A stretch of 8,685 nt of DNA from Bacteroidales bacterium (GCA_007125275.1 SLDN01000123.1:1-8685); one strand, 5' to 3'. Shown: positions 1 to 7,130, counted from the stretch's first letter. Notes: generated by a model from the letters alone, not told the origin. A program made the numbers and translations.

Positions 1-341
1 GATTTGACCTGTCAACCCTAAATACAAACATATGAACAGAGCATTTTGCGAGCCCGGCAAAGCCAAACGCCCATGTTGGGAATCCCGACCCTTCGGGAAC
101 AGGTTTTTTGACACACAGGGGGATGATTATAACTACAAGGAGTTTTTTAAGTCTGCGAACCTTTGCGAGAAAAAGCCTAGCCTTATGTTCCACGCAAAGG
201 CCGCAAAATGTTGAACGCAAAGGTCGCAAAAGTCCGCATTGATTCTTCTTTGCGTTCTTTGCGTGTCTTTCGTTTTGCGTTCTTTGCGAGAAATAAAATC
301 ACAATACATTGACTAACAGTACACTAAATTAATATAAACAT
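1..341. other. Non-coding leader region upstream of the GH13 gene
   Basis: No convincing gene lies here. It holds a TTGAC-CT-GTCAA inverted repeat (4-15), a small GC-rich hairpin (83-98, TCCCGA / TCGGGA with loop CCCT) followed shortly by a T-run at 104-109, and a repeat cluster built from CGCAAAG / CTTTGCG units (about 153-288). The octamer TTTGCGAG occurs three times (45-52, 162-169, 283-290). The last 40 bases before the ATG at 342 are AT-rich, with TTGACT at 309-314 and TAATAT at 330-335. The spacing of those two is only 15 bp, and a transcript from them would be nearly leaderless, so I do not call a promoter there. Confidence 0.6.
193..288. repeat. CGCAAAG-type inverted repeat cluster (long interrupted hairpin)
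   Basis: The left arm has two units of the form CGCAAAG-NN-CGCAAAA at 193-208 and 216-231. The right arm has two complementary units at 249-263 and 273-288 (TTTTGCG-TT-CTTTGCG form). Left unit 2 can pair with right unit 1, and left unit 1 with right unit 2. That gives four 6-7 bp helices separated by 2-nt internal loops around a central loop of about 17 nt. A degenerate fifth unit lies at 153-167, and CTTTGCGAGAAA is repeated exactly at 161-172 and 282-293. From memory, similar CGCAAAG-rich intergenic repeats are scattered through Bacteroidales genomes. Whether this one is a dispersed element, a terminator for an upstream gene or an mRNA structure is not decided by the sequence. Confidence 0.7.
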
Positions 342-3300
342 ATGAAAAACACCAATCCCGGACCACCATATCCTTATGAACTCAGGATTTCACGGGACAT
401 TAGAAAAGAACATGAGCTTCCTGACACATTGTTTGCCACCGACGGTCGCCTGGTATTTGAAAACTTTATTGCTGTCAGGACGCTGGCCCATAAGCTCAAC
501 GCCAAAAGAGCACCCCTCGGGCACGTCTATCCCGGCGAGCTTTACGCTGCCGGACTGTTGCACGAAATATACCACTTTGTCCTACGCAAATATGAAGACA
601 GCACTGCAAAAGATGTCTTCGGAGATGCTGAAAGTTTTTTACACAAGCAAATCGGAATGGCCGCCTTCAAGGCACTCATTACCGAATTTACATCAATCTT
701 TCCCCCTTCGGAAGTATACAGCGGGAAAGTATCAGCATCACAATACCTTAGCAGCCATACAGCAGGAAGGTCCAACACAGGCATCGCCATCGAAGAAGCA
801 CTGATATTGCTACTGGCCAATGAAAACCCGGCCAACAAGAAACTCAAATCACTCATAGACCAGTCGTATTTCAGTTCGCAAGACCTCATAAAGGATTTTG
901 CAACTGAGCTTTCCTCTTTTTTCAAACAGCTTCCCCCCTTCGGACCCGGGGCCACAGACGTGGTCAACATGTTAAGGGCGCCATTCCTTCACGCCCCTGA
1001 TGACTATGACGCCCAGCTTGACTATGTAATGGAGCACTGGAAAGACATGCTGCCTGAAGACCTGCTTCTTAAGATACTGAAAGGCAAAGACCTGATGAAG
1101 GAAGACTATATGCTGGCCGGCGGTTTTGGTCCGCCACCGGCCATTGCACCAAATTACAAAGGAGGCCTTGCAGGCGGCATGTACCTTGGCAAATCTGGTT
1201 ATGATGCCGCAATGGAGGCACAGAAAGACTATGACGAGCCCGAACGCTTCACAGAAGACACCGACTGGATGCCCCGCGTGGTGCTGATGGCCAAAAACAC
1301 CTACGTGTGGCTCGACCAGCTCAGCAAAAAATACGGACGCCATATCCGAACCCTCGACCAGATTCCCGATGAAGAGCTTGACCAGCTGGCCCGCTGGAAC
1401 TTCAATGGCCTTTGGCTCATCGGGATATGGGAAAGGAGCAACGCCTCAAAGAAGATCAAACACAAAATGGGCAACATCGATGCCGTCTCGTCTGCCTATT
1501 CGCTTTATGACTATGAAGTTGCTCACAACCTTGGCGGAGAACACGCCTATCAAATCCTCAATAAAAAGGCCCACAAGAGAGGCATTCGGCTGGCCAGCGA
1601 CATGGTCCCAAATCACACCGGCATATTTTCCAAATGGGCCCTTGAACATCCCGACTACTTCATACAGTCTGGCGTGCCTCCATTCCCCGGCTATACCTTC
1701 AACGGCGAAAACCTGTCAGACGACCCCAACATCGAAATCCGCATCGAAGACGGTTACTACAACAAGAGCGACGCCGCCGTGGTGTTTCAGCGCATCGACA
1801 GGCAAAACAACGACATCCGCTACCTCTATCACGGCAACGACGGCACCATGATGCCCTGGAACGACACTGCGCAGCTGGATATGCTCAAGGCTGAAGTAAG
1901 ACAAGCCGTCATCGATAAAATATTCGAGGTAGCACGCAGGTTTTCCATCATCCGCTTCGATGCCGCCATGACACTGGCAAAAAAGCATTTCGCACGGCTA
2001 TGGTATCCAATGCCCGGCACTGGTGGTGACATCCCCTCTCGCGCCGATCATGCCATGACAAAGGAAGCCTTCGACGCCCTCTTCCCTGTTGAGTTCTGGC
2101 GCGAAGTAGTGGACCGCATCAACAATGAAATGCCCGAAACGCTGCTACTTGCGGAAGCCTTCTGGTTTATGGAAGGTTATTTTGTGAGATCCCTCGGCAT
2201 GCACAGGGTTTATAACTCGGCGTTTATGCACATGCTGAAAAATGAAGAAAATGAGAAATACAGGGAGCTCATTACGAACACACTGGAATTCGAGCCGGAG
2301 ATCCTGAAACGCTATGTCAACTTCATGAGCAACCCCGACGAAGAGACAGCCATTCAGCAATTTGGCACCGGCGATAAATACTTTGGCGTATGTGTGCTGA
2401 TGAACACCCTGCCCGGCCTGCCCATGTTTGCCAACGGCCAGATCGAAGGCTACACCGAGAAATACGGAATGGAATACCAGCGCGCATACTACAACGAACA
2501 ACCCAACCAATGGCTGGTGGAGAAGCACGAAAGGGAGATTTTTCCGCTTACCCAAAAACGCTACCTCTTCAGTGGCGTTTCAAATTTTAACATCTTTAAC
2601 TTTTCCGACGACCAGGGCATTGTTAACGAAAACGTATTTGCCTACACCAACCGATACGGTAATGAGCGGGCATTGGTGCTTTTCAACAACAAATATGACA
2701 TGGCGTCAGGGCACATCAAAACTTCAGCGCCCAGGCTGCAAAAGAACAATGACGAAAAGCAGCTTTCTGCCATAAGCCTCGGCGACGCCCTGGCCGTCAG
2801 CAACGACAACCAGGCCTACTACATTGCCAAAGAACACATCTCCGGGCAAGAATGCCTTTTCAGCGGCGACGAAATCCACCACAGGGGGATCTCCCGGCAT
2901 CTGAATGGGTTTGAATACCTTGTATTTATTGATTTTCGCGAACTGTATGACAAAGATGGTGAAGTTGCCACACTGTACGAACGCATCCGGGGGCAGGGAG
3001 TCCCATCAGTAGAAGAAGCCCTTGCGTTGCAAAAACTACAAAAAACACACAATGCCTTCCTCAATATTTTTAACCCGGAGGCTCTGGAATTACTGATAGA
3101 GAACCTTGTGAAAGGAGAAGCTGCAGACCCTGGCACCAAAAGCCGGCAAAACCTTTTAGAGAACTTCAGGCTTTTTGCAGGGGAGGTTTGCGCAGGGCTG
3201 GGAATTGCTGACACATCATCCAAGGCCATGACGGCATTTTCCAACAAGCAGGATGCCATCAGCAAAGCCATGGCCTGCGCACATGCATCACAGAACACGC

Positions 3301-3962
3301 TAAACCTGATGCTTCACAAAGAGCATATCGGGTCGCCCGAACAAATACTGATGCTCAGCTCTTTCAACAATTACCGCGACAACAGCCTGCTGCTAACCGC
3401 TTTACACGTGCTGCAAAGCCTTACTGAAATGCTGCCGGAGAACATGAATTTCGCATCCTTTTTCAACAAGCTGATGCTGGACAGACCGGTCAGGACACTG
3501 CTGGCGCACAGCGGGAGAAGCCCCGAAAACATGGACAGGGACATGCTGCTATTGAACGTTTTGCTAAAATACGGCAGTGCGCTGTTTGATTTTTCCGGAG
3601 AACAGAACGCATCACCGGCTTCTGACAATGAACAGATTGTGCCAACAAGCAGGGCTACAAAAGCGAAGCTGGCGTTAACGATGCTTGCTGATCCGATGGT
3701 AAAAGCCTATATTGGTGCCAACGAATACGAAGGTGTATGGTTTTACAGCAAGGAAAGCTTTGAGCATTTGAGCAAATGGCTGTTCACGTTGTCATACCAC
3801 GATTATTTCACAAGACCTCAGCTTTTCAAAGACGCTTTGGCACTGCAAAACGCTGTGAAAGAGTCAACATTGTTTTACCTGCTCTCACAAAGGCTTTCTG
3901 CCAATGCAGGCTATAAGCTTGAAAAGCTCACAGACAACCTGCAAGCTGCGGTCAAGCTTTAG
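342..3962 (+). CDS. Large alpha-amylase family (GH13) glycoside hydrolase or glucanotransferase
   Basis: This is a 1206-residue protein with no signal peptide, so probably cytoplasmic, acting on alpha-glucans such as glycogen or maltodextrin. The GH13 barrel runs from about residue 312 to 760. Region I is DMVPNHTG (420-427). Region II is RFDAA with nucleophile Asp540. Region III is LAEAF with acid/base Glu605. Region IV is NPDE with Asp666 as the transition-state stabiliser. SLYDY and GIWERS upstream of region I fit a family of about 1200-residue amylase-like proteins that I recall from several phyla. The His of the usual NHD motif is replaced by Pro, recalling the NTPD motif of the maltosyltransferase GlgE; I believe this is normal for the family. 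Residues 1-310 and about 890-1206 look helical, with a probable beta-sandwich between about 765 and 880. The ATG at 342 follows an A-rich leader. Substrate and reaction (hydrolysis or transfer) cannot be told. No glycogen or starch genes are adjacent. Confidence 0.9.
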   Translation: MKNTNPGPPYPYELRISRDIRKEHELPDTLFATDGRLVFENFIAVRTLAHKLNAKRAPLGHVYPGELYAAGLLHEIYHFVLRKYEDSTAKDVFGDAESFLHKQIGMAAFKALITEFTSIFPPSEVYSGKVSASQYLSSHTAGRSNTGIAIEEALILLLANENPANKKLKSLIDQSYFSSQDLIKDFATELSSFFKQLPPFGPGATDVVNMLRAPFLHAPDDYDAQLDYVMEHWKDMLPEDLLLKILKGKDLMKEDYMLAGGFGPPPAIAPNYKGGLAGGMYLGKSGYDAAMEAQKDYDEPERFTEDTDWMPRVVLMAKNTYVWLDQLSKKYGRHIRTLDQIPDEELDQLARWNFNGLWLIGIWERSNASKKIKHKMGNIDAVSSAYSLYDYEVAHNLGGEHAYQILNKKAHKRGIRLASDMVPNHTGIFSKWALEHPDYFIQSGVPPFPGYTFNGENLSDDPNIEIRIEDGYYNKSDAAVVFQRIDRQNNDIRYLYHGNDGTMMPWNDTAQLDMLKAEVRQAVIDKIFEVARRFSIIRFDAAMTLAKKHFARLWYPMPGTGGDIPSRADHAMTKEAFDALFPVEFWREVVDRINNEMPETLLLAEAFWFMEGYFVRSLGMHRVYNSAFMHMLKNEENEKYRELITNTLEFEPEILKRYVNFMSNPDEETAIQQFGTGDKYFGVCVLMNTLPGLPMFANGQIEGYTEKYGMEYQRAYYNEQPNQWLVEKHEREIFPLTQKRYLFSGVSNFNIFNFSDDQGIVNENVFAYTNRYGNERALVLFNNKYDMASGHIKTSAPRLQKNNDEKQLSAISLGDALAVSNDNQAYYIAKEHISGQECLFSGDEIHHRGISRHLNGFEYLVFIDFRELYDKDGEVATLYERIRGQGVPSVEEALALQKLQKTHNAFLNIFNPEALELLIENLVKGEAADPGTKSRQNLLENFRLFAGEVCAGLGIADTSSKAMTAFSNKQDAISKAMACAHASQNTLNLMLHKEHIGSPEQILMLSSFNNYRDNSLLLTALHVLQSLTEMLPENMNFASFFNKLMLDRPVRTLLAHSGRSPENMDRDMLLLNVLLKYGSALFDFSGEQNASPASDNEQIVPTSRATKAKLALTMLADPMVKAYIGANEYEGVWFYSKESFEHLSKWLFTLSYHDYFTRPQLFKDALALQNAVKESTLFYLLSQRLSANAGYKLEKLTDNLQAAVKL

Positions 3963-3970
3963 TATCTGTT

Positions 3971-3987
3971 CATAAGCCTTGCTTATG
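3971..3987. terminator. Stem-loop between convergent genes, possible weak bidirectional terminator
   Basis: CATAAGC (3971-3977) and GCTTATG (3981-3987) form a perfect 7-bp stem with loop CTT. It sits in the 41-bp gap between the GH13 stop and the stop of the convergent lipoprotein gene, where a shared terminator is expected. There is no T-tract on either side, so it may act as an mRNA 3' end stabiliser rather than a classical intrinsic terminator. Confidence 0.4.
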
Positions 3988-4003
3988 GGCTGCCCTGGAT
4001 TGA

Positions 4004-4594
4004 TTACAACGGGTTTGTGAGGTCAAAGTCGGCCTGGAAAACAATCTCACCGGAATACAGCAGGCGGTAAGAAAGGGTTGTCATGTCCTCATCGAGGATG
4101 ACGTGCCATACGCGACCAAAGTGACCATCGAGCAAGTCCCGCGAATACTGATCTTTTGGGAAATGCTGGGCAAACGCTGTTCCATTGCCGTCAGCATAAC
4201 CCCCATACAGGGTTTGATCGTGCGGCGTACCGTCGGGATAGCTGTGATCGTGGCGGAACCGCAGGCGACCATCCTCGTTGAAAAACATCCAGGTACGTGA
4301 GGTGTCGTCTGACAAATGGAAAGGGATGTGAACACGATCTTCCTCGCATACTGTGACGTGCATCACGAAATCGAGATGCGCCCAGCTTTCACGGCCTTCC
4401 TGCATGTAGGTCTCGGCACCACGAAACGATTGCCCGCAAAGGCTCGCCAGGTTATTCAGAAAAGCTTGTTCCTCAGGCTTTAATGCAACCGTTGCATCTT
4501 TTTCTTCAGCCTGCTCCGAAGCCTCGCGCGGGGCCTGCCCACAGGATGCAAAAACGATTGCAAAAACAATAATCATTAAGTAGTTCTTCTTCAT
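4004..4594 (-). CDS. Putative lipoprotein of unknown function
   Basis: This encodes a 196-residue protein with an N-terminal lipoprotein signal: Met-Lys-Lys, a hydrophobic stretch (residues 5-16) and the lipobox FASC with lipidated Cys18. The mature protein begins with a charged Glu/Lys-rich linker (about 22-42). One compact domain follows, rich in His and aromatic residues, including RHDHSYPDGT (114-123), a YGGY turn (130-133), HFPKDQYS (144-151) and a C-terminal QADFDLTNPL. There are two further cysteines, at 53 and 83. I recall similar HDH..DGT..YGG patterns in other uncharacterised secreted proteins but know no assigned function. The ATG at 4594 follows an A/C-rich leader, typical for the phylum. 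It is a single-gene unit, convergent with the GH13 gene and divergent from the GIN lipoprotein gene. Acidic residues do not follow the Cys immediately, so there is no clear surface-export signal, and location in the outer or inner membrane facing the periplasm is an inference. Confidence 0.8.
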   Translation of the reverse strand: MKKNYLMIIVFAIVFASCGQAPREASEQAEEKDATVALKPEEQAFLNNLASLCGQSFRGAETYMQEGRESWAHLDFVMHVTVCEEDRVHIPFHLSDDTSRTWMFFNEDGRLRFRHDHSYPDGTPHDQTLYGGYADGNGTAFAQHFPKDQYSRDLLDGHFGRVWHVILDEDMTTLSYRLLYSGEIVFQADFDLTNPL

Positions 4595-4624
4595 TGTTGT
4601 TGGTTTTAGCGGGTTAAATGATAG

Positions 4625-5512
4625 TTGGAAACTGCGAACTTACGCATTTTTCATCAAATATGCAGACATCAGGGCAAAAACCCGGTTTCGGATTTATTTT
4701 ACAATTTATTTGTAACATTTCCCCCTCCCCTGCCGTCATACCCACGAACCAATAATAAAACGGCAATTATAAAAACAAAAAAAAGCATCCAACGGCCCCT
4801 GTTGTTATTGATATTCATAGCAAGCGGGCTTTTCTTTCAGTCCTGTACCTTTGGCGCAGGCAACGTCATTAAAGGTGACGGCAATGTGATCACCACAACC
4901 CACGAGGTGGGGGATTTCGTGGGCATCGACATTCAAGGCGTTTTCAACATCACCCTCATTTCCGGTGAAGGGATGCCTGTTGTGCTTGAAACAGATGAGA
5001 ACCTCCAGGAACTGATCAGCATTAAAGTCAGAAACAAGACTTTATATGTAAGCCAGACGAAAGATGGCGTATTCCGGCACAGCAAAATGGAGCTTCAAAT
5101 TCCTTATTCAGCGATCGAAAGAATCAACGTGGGCGGTGCCTGCAAGCTACATTCCGACGATACCTTAGTTGCTGACAAGCTATTGTTTGACATCAGCGGA
5201 GCCGCTGACATTGAGCTGACGCTTGACGTAGCCAACCTGCAAACGAACGTGTCCGGTGCGGCTAACATCAAATTTGATGGCCGGGCCGACAAACACAATG
5301 CCCGTCTGTCGGGTGCAAGCAACATCCGTGCTGAAGAATTGCATACCCTTGACACACGCATCAGTTTATCAGGTGCAGGGTCAGCCCATCTGCACGCCAC
5401 TGAAACGCTTGATGCATCACTTAGCGGCGTTGGGAGCATCAGGTATTACGGAGAACCGAAAAATATCAGGATCAACAAGTCCGGCATCGGCTCAATCCGG
5501 GCAGCCAATTAG
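4625..5512 (+). CDS. GIN-domain (DUF2807) lipoprotein; true start probably 4769
   Basis: The frame opens with a TTG at 4625, but the first 48 codons look like non-coding leader. A lipoprotein signal starts only afterwards: KTKK (from 4772), a hydrophobic core and lipobox FFQSC. Codon 4769-4771 is ATA and aligns with the ATG of the downstream paralogue (ATAAAAACA versus ATGAAAACA), so the working start is probably there, giving 247 residues with lipidated Cys26. The mature protein is one GIN domain (putative adhesin head, DUF2807). It begins with the typical V.GDGNVITTTHEVGDF segment and continues with seven turn motifs (GGAC, SGAA, SGAA, SGAS, SGAG, SGVG, SGIG) at residues 122, 143, 162, 181, 201, 219 and 238 of the short form. 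These predict a right-handed beta-helix. The role is unknown; the family is thought to be envelope-associated. It lies 53 bp before the related gene at 5566 and is probably co-transcribed with it. The coordinates give the longest frame with a standard bacterial start. Confidence 0.85.
   Translation: METANLRIFHQICRHQGKNPVSDLFYNLFVTFPPPLPSYPRTNNKTAIIKTKKSIQRPLLLLIFIASGLFFQSCTFGAGNVIKGDGNVITTTHEVGDFVGIDIQGVFNITLISGEGMPVVLETDENLQELISIKVRNKTLYVSQTKDGVFRHSKMELQIPYSAIERINVGGACKLHSDDTLVADKLLFDISGAADIELTLDVANLQTNVSGAANIKFDGRADKHNARLSGASNIRAEELHTLDTRISLSGAGSAHLHATETLDASLSGVGSIRYYGEPKNIRINKSGIGSIRAAN
4699..4715 (+). promoter_or_regulatory. Inverted repeat overlapping a promoter-like -7 element before the GIN genes
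   Basis: TTACAA (4699-4704) and TTGTAA (4710-4715) form a perfect inverted repeat with a 5-nt spacer. It overlaps TTTATTTG (4705-4712), which matches the Bacteroidota -7 consensus TAnnTTTG at all but one fixed position. No clear TTG is seen at the -33 position. A transcript starting near 4719 would leave a leader of about 50 nt to the proposed start at 4769, and would lie downstream of the TTG at 4625. Operator function is inferred from the overlap only. Confidence 0.35.
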
Positions 5513-5522
5513 AACAACCAAA

Positions 5523-5530
5523 AATATTTG
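5523..5530 (+). promoter_or_regulatory. Weak -7-like element between the two GIN genes
   Basis: AATATTTG differs from TAnnTTTG at one fixed position and lies 35 bp before the ATG at 5566. No TTG occurs at the expected -33 distance. It may give some independent expression of the barrel-fused GIN gene, but simple read-through from the upstream gene is as likely. Confidence 0.2.
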
Positions 5531-5565
5531 CAACCAATAAAACAAGAACCATAAAATTTTGAACC

Positions 5566-7029
5566 ATGAAAACAAGAAAACTTATCCAAAGCTTATTATT
5601 GTCAGCCCTGCTGCTGCTTCCTGCCGGCCTAAAAGCCCAAACACTAACCCAGGAAAGGTTTGATGAAGCCTTTACCGGTGTCAGCATTGGCAGTGTGTTT
5701 AAAGTGTTCCTCAGCCAGGGCGATGCCTTCTCTGTTGAAGTGACGGCCGATGAAGAACACATGGAGCATATTGAAACCGTCGTGAAAGATGGTATTCTGC
5801 AAATTGACTACACCCGCAGGGCACGCAATCTCCGCGGACTGGTGGTGCGCATCACAGCACCTGAATATGCCTTTATTGGTGCCGGTGGGGCGTCCGAAAT
5901 CCACAGCGAACACAGGCTCGAAGCGTCCGCCATGGAGCTTTCAGTATCGGGAGCATCCAAAATGAACATCGACCTAAAAACCGATGAATTGACCAGCAAT
6001 GCGAGCGGTGCATCGGGCATTACACTCAGCGGGGAAGCCGGCACACATTATCTGGTTGCCAGCGGTGTATCTTCCGTGAGGGCTTACAACCTTGAAACAC
6101 ACACAACAGACGTAACAAGCTCAGGTACCAGCAGTGTGCACATAACCGTGCATGACACCATTCATGCCGCTGCCAGTGGCACCTCCTCCATCACCGTAAG
6201 AGGCAATCCGCCAAACGCACAATACACAGCAACCACCGCGGCCTCAGTAAGAGGCATCAGGAATACCCAAACGCAAACTTCAGAAATTATTGATGAAGCC
6301 GACACGCTTGTCGTAAGGGTAGGCCAAAGGGAAGTGGTCATAGTGGATGGCAAGCGTCCGGAGGTCAGAACCCGCATCAGGCCCAGGGCCAGCTGGAGCG
6401 ACACCTGGACAGGCTTCTACCTCGGCGTTAACGGCTACATGACAGCCGACCAAAGTCTGGATTTACCTGATGGAGACAGCTATATGGAACTGGAATACAA
6501 CAACTCCATCTCCGTAAACCTCAACCTGTGGCAGCAAAACCTGGCCATTGCCCGCGGACACAAGAGCGCTCTGGGCCTGGTAACCGGTCTGGGCGTAGGC
6601 TGGAACAACTACAGATTTGAGAAAAACACCCGGTTGGTGCACGAAGACAATCAACTGGGACATTATGAAGATGAGATCAACTTTCGCAAGAACAAGCTCA
6701 CCGTCAGCCACCTGAACGTCCCACTGATGCTGGAATTCCAGGCAGCCCAAAAAAATCCCGGCAGCCAGTTCCACATGGCAGCAGGTTTAAACCTGGGTGT
6801 GCGCCTCAGAAGCCATACGAAATATGTGTATAACGTTGATGGCAGCAAAGAGAAAGAAAAAGATTTCAAAAGCTACCACCTTGCACCACTGCGTTATGAG
6901 GCCATTGCCCGCATCGGATGGGGCCGCATCAACCTCTTTGCCAGCTACTCGCTCAACTCCATGTTCAGAGATGAAAGAGGACCTGAGCTATACCCTTTCA
7001 GCGTTGGCCTGAGAATACTTAACTTCTGA
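5566..7029 (+). CDS. GIN domain (DUF2807) fused to an outer-membrane beta-barrel
   Basis: This 487-residue protein starts with a Sec signal peptide (MKTRK, hydrophobic residues 6-22, likely cleavage after Ala24 in LKAQ). Residues about 25-230 form a GIN domain with seven turn motifs: GGAS, SGAS, SGAS, SGVS, SGTS, SGTS and TAAS, at about residues 107, 128, 147, 166, 186, 204 and 224. After a linker (about 240-280, rich in Arg/Val, with DTLVVRVG) comes a barrel-type domain, about 281-487. It opens with WTGFYLGVNGYM, includes GLVTGLGVGWNNYRF and a HLNVPLMLEFQ segment, and ends in YPFSVGLRILNF. The final Phe and alternating aromatic pattern match outer-membrane beta-signals. This half resembles the porin-like outer membrane beta-barrel family common in Bacteroidota. 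It would place the GIN helix at the outer membrane, on an undetermined side. The ATG at 5566 begins a clear signal peptide. The gene is probably co-transcribed with the GIN lipoprotein and is followed by a terminator. Confidence 0.87.
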   Translation: MKTRKLIQSLLLSALLLLPAGLKAQTLTQERFDEAFTGVSIGSVFKVFLSQGDAFSVEVTADEEHMEHIETVVKDGILQIDYTRRARNLRGLVVRITAPEYAFIGAGGASEIHSEHRLEASAMELSVSGASKMNIDLKTDELTSNASGASGITLSGEAGTHYLVASGVSSVRAYNLETHTTDVTSSGTSSVHITVHDTIHAAASGTSSITVRGNPPNAQYTATTAASVRGIRNTQTQTSEIIDEADTLVVRVGQREVVIVDGKRPEVRTRIRPRASWSDTWTGFYLGVNGYMTADQSLDLPDGDSYMELEYNNSISVNLNLWQQNLAIARGHKSALGLVTGLGVGWNNYRFEKNTRLVHEDNQLGHYEDEINFRKNKLTVSHLNVPLMLEFQAAQKNPGSQFHMAAGLNLGVRLRSHTKYVYNVDGSKEKEKDFKSYHLAPLRYEAIARIGWGRINLFASYSLNSMFRDERGPELYPFSVGLRILNF

Positions 7030-7070
7030 CATTCATAACAATTTATCGATACTCTTGTTGTTGTTTTTGG

Positions 7071-7105
7071 AAAAGCAGCCGGTTTTATATCCGGTTGCTT
7101 TTTTT
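7071..7105 (+). terminator. Intrinsic terminator after the GIN operon
   Basis: AAAAGCAGCCGG (7071-7082) pairs over 12 bp (one G-T wobble) with CCGGTTGCTTTT (7091-7102) around an 8-nt loop, and a run of seven T residues covers 7099-7105. It lies 41 bp after the stop of the GIN-barrel gene and upstream of the yebC promoter, separating the two units. Confidence 0.88.
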
Positions 7106-7110
7106 ATTCC

Positions 7111-7130
7111 ATAATCAGGGAAATGATTAT
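7111..7130 (+). promoter_or_regulatory. Perfect 7-bp inverted repeat before yebC, possible operator
   Basis: ATAATCA (7111-7117) and TGATTAT (7124-7130) are perfect inverted copies separated by GGGAAA. The right arm overlaps the first three bases of the -7 element at 7128-7135, a position where a bound protein would block RNA polymerase. The regulator is unknown. A weak RNA hairpin is the alternative, but the site lies upstream of the expected transcript start. Confidence 0.35.

Noticed and set aside
83..109. TCCCGA-CCCT-TCGGGA hairpin with a nearby T-run as an intrinsic terminator
   Set aside because: The stem is only 6 bp, the T-run begins five bases after it, and no upstream gene end is visible in the window to support it.
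32..214. 60-residue frame starting MNRAFCEPG on the + strand
   Set aside because: No recognisable domain or signal peptide, and it runs through hairpin and repeat DNA that explains its composition. The good-looking start context is reported as a finding, but not as a gene.
309..335. TTGACT and TAATAT as a sigma-70-like promoter for the GH13 gene
   Set aside because: The spacer is 15 bp, the transcript would begin at about the start codon, and Bacteroidota promoters do not use this consensus.
1716..1988. Overlapping reverse-strand frames of 60-160 residues inside the GH13 gene
   Set aside because: They mirror the coding strand of a long conserved enzyme with intact motifs, and their translations are low-complexity or motif-free.
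4655..4662. CAAATATG, read on the minus strand as CATATTTG, a possible -7 element for the lipoprotein gene at 4594
   Set aside because: One fixed position differs from TAnnTTTG and there is no TTG at a suitable distance, so it is too weak to list.
4777..4784. Run of eight A residues as a programmed slippage site in the GIN lipoprotein gene
   Set aside because: No start codon in another frame reaches the run without a stop, so slippage would not rescue the missing ATG.
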